This document shows, piece after piece, positions 17,729-25,346 of a stretch of DNA of 64,000 nucleotides. The notes beneath the pieces are model-generated. The model worked only from the letters and a program-made list of their open reading frames with translations. It was not told where the DNA came from and did no database searches. The DNA is from CAVVJA01 sp963779485 (GTDB lineage Bacteria > Actinomycetota > Actinomycetes > Mycobacteriales > Jatrophihabitantaceae): assembly GCA_963779485.1 (NCBI GenBank), contig CAVZYJ010000004.1, positions 143,532-207,531 on the forward strand, given 5' to 3'. Position 1 is the first letter of the stretch. Each line of letters begins with the position of its first letter. Both the position numbers and the translations under genes were made by a program.

Positions 17729-19189
17729 GTGCGCGCGATTCGGAACTTCGTGGACGGCGAGTTCATGTCCGCCTCCGACGGCCCGTCGTGGACGAAGGTC
17801 GACCCCGTGGACGGCCAGCCCAGCGCCACGGTGCACGAGGCCGACCGCGGGCTTGTCGATAGCGCGGTGCGCGCGGCCCGCCGAGCGTTGGACGGCCCGT
17901 GGGGGCGCACCTCGGTAGCGCAGCGCACGGCCCTCCTTCGGCGCGTCGCGGATCGGATCGAGGATCGGTTCGAAGAGTTCGTCGTGGCCGAGTCCACGGA
18001 CACCGGCAAGCCCCAGCAGCAGGCCCGTGAGCTGGACGTCGCCCGCGCGGTGGCCAACTTCCGGGTGTTCGCCGACACGGTCGCCGCCGCAGGCCTGCCC
18101 TCGTTTCTGACCGAGTTGCCGGACGGGCGCCGCGCGCTCAACTACGCCGTCCGCAAGCCCCGCGGCGTAGTCGCGGTGATCGTGCCGTGGAATCTCCCGC
18201 TCTTGTTGCTCACTTGGAAGGTCGCGCCGGCGCTCGCGTGCGGTAACACCGTGGTGGTCAAGCCGAGTGAGGAGACGCCGTCCACCGCGGCTCTGCTCGC
18301 CGAGGTCTGCGCCGAGGCGGGGGTGCCGGCCGGCGTGTACAACGTCGTCCACGGGTTCGGGCCCGACTCGGCGGGAGAGTTTTTGGTGTCCCATCCCGGC
18401 ATCGACGGAGTGACGTTCACCGGATCCTCGGCTACCGGCGCCCGGATCATGGCCGCCGTGGCGCCGCGGGTGACGCCGGTGTCGTTCGAGCTCGGCGGCA
18501 AGAACGCCGCGGTCGTCTTCGCCGACGCCGACCTGGACGCGACGCTGGATGGGCTTACCCGATCGGTGTTCGCCAATACCGGCCAAGTGTGCCTATGTAC
18601 CGAGCGGCTGTACGTCCAGCGGCCTATCTTCGACGAGGTCGCCGACGGGTTGGCTCAGCGGGCCCGCGATCTCCGCCTCGGCCGGCCGACCGACCCGGCG
18701 ACGACGACCGGCCCGTTGATCTCCGCCGAACATCGCGAGAAGGTGCTGTCTTACTACCGGCTGGCCGAGGACGTCGGAGCCAAGATCCTGGTGGGCGGCG
18801 GTGTTCCGGATCTGGGTGCCGAGCTCGACGGGGGTTGGTGGATCGAGCCGACGCTCTGGACCGGACTGACGAACGCCGATCGGCCGCTCCGAGAGGAGAT
18901 CTTCGGGCCGGTGGCCGCGCTCGTGCCGTTCGACACCGAGCAGGAGGCGGTGGCGCTCGCAAACGACACCGACTACGGTCTCGCATCGGCGGTGTGGACG
19001 ACCGATCTCTCTCGTGGCCACCGGATCGCGCAGCAGATGCGGGTCGGCATGTCGTGGGTGAACACCTGGTTCCTGCGCGACCTGCGGTCGCCATTCGGCG
19101 GCATTGGTCTGTCAGGAATCGGCCGCGAGGGCGGAGATTTCTCGCTCGAGTTCTACACCGAGCCGACGAACGTCTGCGTCCAGCTGTGA
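17729..19189 (+). CDS. 2-aminomuconate 6-semialdehyde dehydrogenase (aldehyde dehydrogenase family)
   Basis: A 486-residue NAD-dependent aldehyde dehydrogenase. It has PWNLPLLLLTWKVAPALACGN and TVVVKPSEETP (cofactor binding), GVTFTGSSATGARI, the Glu-containing SFELGGKNAAVVFADADL, and the catalytic Cys in FANTGQVCLCTERLYVQ. C-terminal FGGIGLSGIGREGGDFSLEF fits the hydroxymuconic/aminomuconic semialdehyde subgroup. It would oxidise 2-aminomuconate semialdehyde to 2-aminomuconate. GTG at 17729 follows a GGAGAGG ribosome site at 8 bases. First gene of a six-gene operon; it overlaps the deaminase gene by 4 bp. Context makes the specific substrate likely. Confidence 0.88.
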   Translation: MRAIRNFVDGEFMSASDGPSWTKVDPVDGQPSATVHEADRGLVDSAVRAARRALDGPWGRTSVAQRTALLRRVADRIEDRFEEFVVAESTDTGKPQQQARELDVARAVANFRVFADTVAAAGLPSFLTELPDGRRALNYAVRKPRGVVAVIVPWNLPLLLLTWKVAPALACGNTVVVKPSEETPSTAALLAEVCAEAGVPAGVYNVVHGFGPDSAGEFLVSHPGIDGVTFTGSSATGARIMAAVAPRVTPVSFELGGKNAAVVFADADLDATLDGLTRSVFANTGQVCLCTERLYVQRPIFDEVADGLAQRARDLRLGRPTDPATTTGPLISAEHREKVLSYYRLAEDVGAKILVGGGVPDLGAELDGGWWIEPTLWTGLTNADRPLREEIFGPVAALVPFDTEQEAVALANDTDYGLASAVWTTDLSRGHRIAQQMRVGMSWVNTWFLRDLRSPFGGIGLSGIGREGGDFSLEFYTEPTNVCVQL

Positions 19190-19611
19190 CCCGCGGCCGC
19201 ACGCTGCCGGACAAGGCCACACCGCGCGGCCGCTTTCCCCACATCCGGCTTGCGGGCGGATTCGCCTACGTCAGCGGCACGAGCGCGCGCCGGCCGGACA
19301 ATACGATCGTCGGGGCCGAGGTCGATGCGCTGGGCACGGCCACGCTCGACATCCGCGCCCAGACCCGAGCGGTGATCGAGAACATCCAGGACATCCTTCG
19401 CGAGGTCGGAGCGGAACTCACCGACCTGGTCTCGGTGACGACGTTCCTCGTCTCCATGAACGATTTCGGCGGTTACAACGCCGTCTACGCCGACTACTTC
19501 GACGAATCCGGCCCGGCCCGGACCACGGTCGCGGTCCATCAGCTTCCGCACCCGCACCTGCTCATCGAGATGCAAGCCGTCGCCCAGCTACCGGAGAAGG
19601 AGCCGCCGTGA
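19186..19611 (+). CDS. 2-aminomuconate deaminase (RidA family)
   Basis: A 141-residue RidA-fold protein with RGRFPHIRLAGGFAYVSGTS, RPDNTIVGAEVD and QTRAVIENIQDILREVGAEL, matching NbaF/AmnD-type 2-aminomuconate deaminases rather than general RidA. It would convert 2-aminomuconate to 4-oxalocrotonate with release of ammonia. GTG start overlaps the dehydrogenase stop; its stop overlaps the next GTG, so translation is probably coupled across the operon. The assignment rests on both the sequence subgroup and the neighbours. Confidence 0.85.
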   Translation: MTRGRTLPDKATPRGRFPHIRLAGGFAYVSGTSARRPDNTIVGAEVDALGTATLDIRAQTRAVIENIQDILREVGAELTDLVSVTTFLVSMNDFGGYNAVYADYFDESGPARTTVAVHQLPHPHLLIEMQAVAQLPEKEPP

Positions 19612-20129
19612 CCACCATCCCGACCACGATCAACTTCACGCGATGGATCAGCGAGAACGAGCACTTGCTCAAGCCGCCGGTGAACAACAAGACGATGGCC
19701 GTCGGCGACGACTTCATCGTGCAGGTCGTGGGGGGTCCCAACGCGCGCACGGACTTCCACGTCGATCCATACGAGGAGTGGTTCTACCAGCTCAGAGGGA
19801 ATATGCACGTCAACCTGATGACGGACGACGGCCCGCAGACCGTGCACATCCGCGAAGGGGACACGTGGCTGTTGCCCGGGAACACTCCGCATTCACCGCA
19901 ACGACCAGAAGCCGGATCGATCGGGTTGGTCATCGAACGAATTCGCGAGGAAGGCACACTGGAGAAGTTCCAGTGGTACTGCGGAAATTGCTCCGCGCTG
20001 GTGCACGAGGTCGAATTGCAGGTACGCGACATCGTCGTCGACCTGCCGCCGGTGTTCACGGCGTTCTACGAGGACGAGCAGGCCCGCACCTGTCCGAAGT
20101 GCGGCACCGTGCACCCGGGAAAGGGCTGA
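19608..20129 (+). CDS. nbaC: 3-hydroxyanthranilate 3,4-dioxygenase
   Basis: A 173-residue cupin dioxygenase that opens 3-hydroxyanthranilate to 2-amino-3-carboxymuconate semialdehyde. Catalytic iron ligands are in DFHVDPYEEWFYQLRG (His, Glu) and GNTPHSPQRP (His). A rubredoxin-like second iron site of bacterial enzymes is intact: CGNC and CPKCG near the C-terminus. GTG at 19608 overlaps the deaminase stop. The product is unstable and would be passed to the decarboxylase encoded 10 bp downstream. Confidence 0.95.
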   Translation: MTTIPTTINFTRWISENEHLLKPPVNNKTMAVGDDFIVQVVGGPNARTDFHVDPYEEWFYQLRGNMHVNLMTDDGPQTVHIREGDTWLLPGNTPHSPQRPEAGSIGLVIERIREEGTLEKFQWYCGNCSALVHEVELQVRDIVVDLPPVFTAFYEDEQARTCPKCGTVHPGKG

Positions 20130-20139
20130 GCCGACCCGC

Positions 20140-21144
20140 ATGGACGGCTTGATCGACCTACACACGCACTACGTTCCGTGCGGCTGGCCGGAGTTGCCGG
20201 GAAATCCGGAGCGCACCCTGTGGTTGCGAGTCGAGTCAGAGTCGGACGCGATGATCATGCTTGGTTCGACCGAATTCCGCCGCATCCGAGCGACCTGCTG
20301 GAACGCCGACGATCGGCTACGCGACATGGACGAAGATGGGGTGGCCGTCCAAGCCGTATCGCCGACACCCGTGTTCTTCTCGTACGCGCACGACGCCGAC
20401 GAGGCAACTCGTATCGCCCGCATTTTCAACGATCTCGCCCTCGACATCTGCGCGCCCGAGCCGGAGCGGCTCTGGCCGTTCTGCCAGGTTCCGTTGCAGG
20501 ATCCGGACGCGGCCTGCGCCGAGGTCGAGCGATGCCTGGCCAACGGTCATCGCGGCGTCGAGATCGGCAACCATGTCGGCGACCGGGATCTCGACGATGC
20601 CGGCATCGTCACCTTCCTTCAGCACTGCGCTCGCCTGGGGGTTCCGGTATTCGTCCACCCGTGGGACATGCCGGCCTCGCCCCGCCTGAACCGATGGATG
20701 GCCAGGTGGCTCACGGGCATGCCCGCGGAGACCCACCTGTCGATCTTGGCCATGATCCTCGGCGGGGTGTTCGACCAGGTGGACGACTCGCTGCGTATCT
20801 GTTTCGCCCACGGCGGCGGATCATTCGCGTTCTGGCTCGGCCGGATGGACAACGCGTGGCGGGCGCGCGGTGACATCGTCGGCACGTCGGCCGAACTTCC
20901 GTCGCACTATCTCGGGCGGTTCTACGTCGACTCGGTCGTCTTCGACGAGCGAGCGTTGCGGCTTCTGGTCGACACGGTGGGCGTCGATCGGGTGGTCGTC
21001 GGCAGTGACTACCCGTACCCGTTGGGCGAGCGCCCGGCCGGCCACGTCGTCCGGCAGGCCACGTTCCTTGGCGAGCCGGAGCGGAGCCGGATCATGCGGG
21101 AGAACGCCGAAGTCTTCCTCGGGGCGTCGGTGATGCGATCGTGA
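20140..21144 (+). CDS. 2-amino-3-carboxymuconate-6-semialdehyde decarboxylase (ACMSD)
   Basis: A 334-residue amidohydrolase-family decarboxylase. Zinc ligands are in IDLHTHYVP (HxH), the middle His in VPVFVHPWDMP and the catalytic/metal His and Asp in ICFAHGGGSFAFWLGR and VVGSDYPYPLGE. It removes CO2 from the ring-opened intermediate, diverting flux away from quinolinate and NAD synthesis toward full degradation. The stop overlaps the kynureninase GTG by 4 bp. Confidence 0.93.
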   Translation: MDGLIDLHTHYVPCGWPELPGNPERTLWLRVESESDAMIMLGSTEFRRIRATCWNADDRLRDMDEDGVAVQAVSPTPVFFSYAHDADEATRIARIFNDLALDICAPEPERLWPFCQVPLQDPDAACAEVERCLANGHRGVEIGNHVGDRDLDDAGIVTFLQHCARLGVPVFVHPWDMPASPRLNRWMARWLTGMPAETHLSILAMILGGVFDQVDDSLRICFAHGGGSFAFWLGRMDNAWRARGDIVGTSAELPSHYLGRFYVDSVVFDERALRLLVDTVGVDRVVVGSDYPYPLGERPAGHVVRQATFLGEPERSRIMRENAEVFLGASVMRS

Positions 21145-22439
21145 TCGGTGCGCTTGATGCAGAGCTGCAGCGCGCGGCCGACCTCGAGGCCGCCGACGAG
21201 TTGCCCAGCCGGCGAGACCAATTCCACGTGCCGCCGTGGCCGGGCGGCGATCACCCCGAGTGCGCGTACTTCGCCGGAAACTCGCTCGGCCTGCAGCCAG
21301 TGGCGACCCGGCGCCGGTTGGCGGCGGAGCTCGACGATTGGGCGCGTCTCGGAGTGCAAGGTCACCATGCGGCGGCGCGCCCGTGGGTCTCCTATCACGA
21401 GTTGTTGCGAGATCCCGCTGCGCGCCTGATTGGCGCACTGCCCACGGAAACCGTGATGATGAACTCGCTGACGGTCAACCTCCACTTGCTCATGGCGAGT
21501 TTCTACCGGCCCACGACTGATCGGTACCGAATTCTCATTGAGGACAGCGCTTTCCCGTCGGATAGCTATGCCGTTCGCAGTCAAGCCGCCTGGCACGGCC
21601 ACGATCCCGACGAGGCCGTAATCCGGCTCCGGCCGCGATCGGGCGAGTACGCGTTGCGGAGCGCGGACATCGTCGACTACCTCGATCGCGAGGGGTACCG
21701 CGTCGCGATGATCTTGCTTGGTGGGGTGAACTACTACGGCGGCGAGCTGCTGGATATCGCCGAGATCACCCGTGCGGGCCGTGCCGTCGGGGCGGTTGTA
21801 GGTTGGGACCTCGCTCACGCGGCCGGCAACGTCCCGCTATCGCTGCACGAGTGGGACGTCGACTGGTCGGCCTGGTGCACGTACAAGTACCTCAACAGCG
21901 GGCCGGGTGCTGTCGCGGGAGCCTTCGTTCATGAGCGGCATCTCACCGATCGCGGCCTGCCGAAGCTCAGTGGTTGGTGGAGTACTAACCCGGCGACTCG
22001 GTTCCGCATGAACCCCGTGCTCGACGAGGTCCCGACCGCTGATTCCTGGCAGCTGTCCAACCCGCCGATCCTGGCGATGGCGCCCGTGCTGGTGTCGCTG
22101 GAGATGTTCGACGCGATCGGCATGACGGCGCTGCGAGCGAAGAGCGTGCGCCTTACCGGCTACCTTGAAGCCAAGCTGGAGGAGGCATGCGACGGCCGGC
22201 CGATGCGGATCATCACGCCGCGTGACCCGAGCCAACGGGGCGCCCAATTGTCCCTGCTGCTTGAGGGATTGTCCGCGGACGACGTCAGCGCTTCGCTGCG
22301 GTCGGAGCACGGCGTAATCGCCGATGCCCGGCAGCCGGACGTGATCCGGCTGGCTCCGGTACCGATGTATTCGACGTACACCGACTGCCTGCGGGCGGCG
22401 ATCGCGTTGGCGAACGTCGTGGACGCCCATGGCCGCTGA
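21141..22439 (+). CDS. kynU: Kynureninase
   Basis: A 432-residue PLP enzyme cleaving (3-hydroxy)kynurenine to (3-hydroxy)anthranilate and alanine. Key segments are YFAGNSLGLQP, MNSLTVNLHLLMASFY, GWDLAHAAGNVPLSLHEWDV (PLP-contacting Asp and His), and CTYKYLNSGPGAVAGAFVHE containing the Schiff-base Lys. WSTNPATRFRM resembles the substrate-side loop. GTG start coupled to the ACMSD stop; the 3' end overlaps the kmo start by 11 bp. Length is typical. Confidence 0.95.
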   Translation: MIGALDAELQRAADLEAADELPSRRDQFHVPPWPGGDHPECAYFAGNSLGLQPVATRRRLAAELDDWARLGVQGHHAAARPWVSYHELLRDPAARLIGALPTETVMMNSLTVNLHLLMASFYRPTTDRYRILIEDSAFPSDSYAVRSQAAWHGHDPDEAVIRLRPRSGEYALRSADIVDYLDREGYRVAMILLGGVNYYGGELLDIAEITRAGRAVGAVVGWDLAHAAGNVPLSLHEWDVDWSAWCTYKYLNSGPGAVAGAFVHERHLTDRGLPKLSGWWSTNPATRFRMNPVLDEVPTADSWQLSNPPILAMAPVLVSLEMFDAIGMTALRAKSVRLTGYLEAKLEEACDGRPMRIITPRDPSQRGAQLSLLLEGLSADDVSASLRSEHGVIADARQPDVIRLAPVPMYSTYTDCLRAAIALANVVDAHGR

Positions 22440-23808
22440 GGGCCGGGTTGCGATCGTGGGAGCCGGTCTGGCCGGCTGCCTGCTGGCTACCCTGCTCGGA
22501 CGCCGGGGCGTGCCGGTCGACGTCTACGAGCGGCGACCCGATCCGCGCGTGGCCGGTGTGGAGCGCGGACGCTCGATCAATCTGGCCATCTCGGCGCGAG
22601 GGCTGGCCGCGCTCGAGGAGGTCGGACTACGCGAGCAGGCGCTGGCGCGCGCGCTGCCCATGCATGGCCGGATGATCCACTCGACAACGGCTGCACCCAG
22701 CTTCCGGCCCTATAGCGCCGACGGCACCCGCGCGATCAATTCGATCAGCCGGGCGCAGCTCAACGCGTCGCTGCTCGACACCGCCGAGGGTACCGGCGGG
22801 GTGCGCCTGCGCTTCGGGCATCGGCTCGTCTCGGCCGAGGCCAGCACGGGCCAGCTGACTTTCGAGACGACGGCCGAGACGATCCGGGCCGAGGTCGAGA
22901 TTGCGCTTGCCGCCGATGGGGCGTACAGCGCGACTCGGTCCGCCCTGGACGGTACGTCTGACCTCGATATCGGGCAGGACTTCCTCGAGCACGGGTATAA
23001 GGAGCTCACCATCCCGCCCCACAACGGGGAATTCGCGCTGGACCCGGATGCGCTGCACATCTGGCCACGGGGCGGTTCGATGATGATCGCGCTGCCCAAT
23101 CTCGATCGTTCTTTTACGTGCACCCTGTTCTGGCCAAAAGCCGGCCTGAACAGCTTCGCGAAACTCGATGCTCCCGAACGGGTCCGGAGCTACTTCGAAC
23201 GCGAATATCCCGACGTCGTCGACCTCATGCCGACCCTCGCTGACGAATACGCGCTGAATCCGGTGGGCTCGCTCGTCACGGTGAAGTGCTGGCCATGGGT
23301 GATACGCGGCGCGGGGGCCACGATAGCTCTGGTCGGAGACGCTGCGCACGCCATCGTGCCGTTCTACGGCCAGGGCGCGAACTGTGCGTTCGAGGACTGC
23401 ATCGAGATCGACCAATGCCTGTCGGCGGCGCAGGGCGATTGGGGGCAGGCCCTGGTCGCGTATCAGCAACGCCGCAAGGAGAACACCGACGTCATCGCCG
23501 ATCTGGCGCTGGACAATTTCGTGGAGATGCGGGACCGGGTGAACTCGCCGATATTTCGGACGCGGACCTGGGCCGAGCACGCGCTCGAGCGGCAATTTCC
23601 CGGGCGGTACATGTCGAGGTACGAGCTGGTGTCCTTTACGACGACGCCGTACGCGCAGATCCCGTCGCGGGTCCGGCGGCAGAATCTCGTCGTGGCCGGT
23701 GTCGCGGTGGGGTCATTGGTCGTCGCTGGCGCGGCGGTCGCGGCCCTCCGTCGCGCCGCGCGGCGTCAGTTCAAAGATCACGACCAAGGCGGCGCAGGCG
23801 CCGCCTAA
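22429..23808 (+). CDS. kmo: Kynurenine 3-monooxygenase with C-terminal membrane helix
   Basis: A 459-residue FAD-dependent hydroxylase converting kynurenine to 3-hydroxykynurenine with NADPH and oxygen. The N-terminal Rossmann motif is VAIVGAGLAGCLLATLLGRR; SRAQLNASLL and the FAD site ALVGDAAHAIVPFYGQGANC are intact. Residues about 423-445 (LVVAGVAVGSLVVAGAAVAA) form a hydrophobic helix followed by Arg residues, suggesting a C-terminal membrane anchor. The last codons lie in a half copy of the hairpin repeat. The TAA overlaps the stop codon of the convergent epoxide hydrolase. Confidence 0.94.
   Translation: MAAEGRVAIVGAGLAGCLLATLLGRRGVPVDVYERRPDPRVAGVERGRSINLAISARGLAALEEVGLREQALARALPMHGRMIHSTTAAPSFRPYSADGTRAINSISRAQLNASLLDTAEGTGGVRLRFGHRLVSAEASTGQLTFETTAETIRAEVEIALAADGAYSATRSALDGTSDLDIGQDFLEHGYKELTIPPHNGEFALDPDALHIWPRGGSMMIALPNLDRSFTCTLFWPKAGLNSFAKLDAPERVRSYFEREYPDVVDLMPTLADEYALNPVGSLVTVKCWPWVIRGAGATIALVGDAAHAIVPFYGQGANCAFEDCIEIDQCLSAAQGDWGQALVAYQQRRKENTDVIADLALDNFVEMRDRVNSPIFRTRTWAEHALERQFPGRYMSRYELVSFTTTPYAQIPSRVRRQNLVVAGVAVGSLVVAGAAVAALRRAARRQFKDHDQGGAGAA
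23768..23785. repeat. Half copy of hairpin repeat inside kmo 3' end
   Basis: AGTTCAAAGATCACGACC resembles the right arm plus flank of the repeat family (reverse complement of the region around 15991-16009 and 4050-4071, which continues into GACCGAG). It encodes the last residues of Kmo, implying that the gene end was extended or remodelled by a repeat insertion. Confidence 0.4.
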
Positions 23809-24737
23809 CCGAGCTTGGCCCAGCGGATCAGCTCGCCGCTGACCGTCTCCGGGACCTCGCTTTGCGGGAAGTGGCCTACGCCGTCGAGGATCCGCCATTC
23901 GTATTCACCGGTTACATAGCGCCCGGAGCCTTGGGCCGTGCGGGGCAGGATGCATCGGTCGAAATCGCCATGGAGGTGCAGGACGGGCGCGGCGATCGGG
24001 GCCTGCATGCGCCGGGCGAACCGTCTCCCGTCCGGACGGGGCAGCGAGCGGACGAGCCAGCGGAACTGCTCGAGCGCCAGGTGGGCTACCGGATGGATCT
24101 GCAGCGCCTGGGCGTATCGCTCCACTTCCGCCTCGTAAGCTGCCGTACCCCGCCACCGCGGTCCCGACCAGGTGTCGAACAGCTGCCGGACGTAGACCCC
24201 ATCTCTGGTGAGCCGGGTCTCCGGCCGGCGCGGAACCTGGAACGCGCGCAGGGCGTAGCCCGACGCCCGGCCCTGTCCGCGCGGATCGGCGAAGATGGCC
24301 TGCCGAAGCCGCAACGGATGAGCGGCGCCGAGGACGGTCAGGCGACGGACGACCCGCGGGTGCAGCGCCGCCATCGTCCATGCGAGCAGGCCACCGACGT
24401 CGTTACCGACGACCATCGCGTCCCGCTCGCCGAGCGCCGTCACCAGGGCCGCAATGTCGGCGGCGAGGGTGGGCGTGTCGTACCCACGCGGCGGTTTGTC
24501 GCTCGCCCCATATCCTCGCAAGTCGACCGCGACCGCCCGGTGCCCCGAGTCGGCCAGGTCGACGAGCTGCTGGCGCCAGGTCCACCAGAACTGCGGGAAG
24601 CCGTGCAACAAGAGCACCAGCGGGCCGCTGCCCATCTCGGCGATGTGCAGCGCAATCCCGTTGGCGCTGACGTGCCGGTGGGTCCACGGTCCGTCGACGA
24701 GAACGACGGCGTCGTCAGGAGGCGGGCCGGCTCTCAC
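23805..24737 (-). CDS. Alpha/beta hydrolase, epoxide hydrolase-like (EphE position)
   Basis: A 310-residue alpha/beta hydrolase. It has the oxyanion HGFPQFWWTWRQQL, nucleophile region VVGNDVGGLLAWTMA (Asp nucleophile in GNDVGG), acid region FDRCILP and catalytic His in VGHFPQSEVP. The Asp nucleophile marks epoxide hydrolase/dehalogenase-type chemistry. Location next to a holin-like gene matches ephE (Rv3670), which in mycobacteria adjoins marP. GTG start at 24737. Its stop shares bases with the kmo stop. A kynurenine formamidase role is conceivable from location, but the Asp nucleophile argues against it. Confidence 0.85.
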   Translation of the reverse strand: MRAGPPPDDAVVLVDGPWTHRHVSANGIALHIAEMGSGPLVLLLHGFPQFWWTWRQQLVDLADSGHRAVAVDLRGYGASDKPPRGYDTPTLAADIAALVTALGERDAMVVGNDVGGLLAWTMAALHPRVVRRLTVLGAAHPLRLRQAIFADPRGQGRASGYALRAFQVPRRPETRLTRDGVYVRQLFDTWSGPRWRGTAAYEAEVERYAQALQIHPVAHLALEQFRWLVRSLPRPDGRRFARRMQAPIAAPVLHLHGDFDRCILPRTAQGSGRYVTGEYEWRILDGVGHFPQSEVPETVSGELIRWAKLG

Positions 24738-24764
24738 CGCCGAACGTCCGAGGTAGTCATACCG

Positions 24765-25247
24765 TCACGATGAGTATTGGGTCGGGTTCCGGAGGAACGC
24801 GGCGGTCTCCTTGGTCTCGGAGATGGTGCGCTCGGGCGCCTTGACCTTCTTGACCTTCCGGATGCCCAGCCACGCCAAAATGGCGACAATAAGGCAGAGC
24901 AACCCGAAAACGATGAGGAATGCGGCCCACTGCGATAGGCCCAGGGCGACCAAACCCTCGGCGAGGGCGACGAGGATGAACAGGACTGCGTAGATCAGTC
25001 CGACGGCCGCGCCGATGAAGAATCCCGCGCCGGTGCCGGCGTTCTTCACCGACGAGGTGATCTCCGCCTTGGCGAGTTCGATCTCGCCGTGCACCATCGT
25101 CGACAGGTAGCCCGACGCTTGCTGCACCAGCTCACCGATGGACGGCTGCGCCGATCCCGCGCCGGCGGCCCTGACCGGTTGACTCGCCTCGGTCGCCGGT
25201 GCGGACGTCGCTGGCTGTGCCGAGTCGGCCCGCTGTGTTGACGTCAC
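24765..25247 (-). CDS. Phage holin family/DUF1469 membrane protein
   Basis: A 160-residue protein. Residues 1-35 are a low-complexity Ala/Ser/Pro-rich N-terminus; residues 36-75 contain SIGELVQQASGYLSTMVHGE followed by ELAKAEI, the hallmark of the DUF1469 (YqjE-like) family; two membrane helices follow (residues about 76-105 and 112-135), then a basic tail. It corresponds to the Rv3669 position. Function unknown; called holin-like only by fold. It precedes the epoxide hydrolase by 27 bp and is probably co-transcribed with it. Confidence 0.85.
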   Translation of the reverse strand: MTSTQRADSAQPATSAPATEASQPVRAAGAGSAQPSIGELVQQASGYLSTMVHGEIELAKAEITSSVKNAGTGAGFFIGAAVGLIYAVLFILVALAEGLVALGLSQWAAFLIVFGLLCLIVAILAWLGIRKVKKVKAPERTISETKETAAFLRNPTQYSS

Positions 25248-25346
25248 GATGTTCCCTTCGCTGGCAACCTCATAGGAGGATCATTCCAGTCGGCTCTGGC
25301 GGATGCACTCAGGCTGGCCCGGTCCCAGCTCCCCACCGCTAGAGTT

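Noticed and set aside
23805..24737. Epoxide hydrolase-like gene as kynurenine formamidase
   Set aside because: Asp nucleophile motif and convergent orientation fit EphE better; only location favours formamidase.
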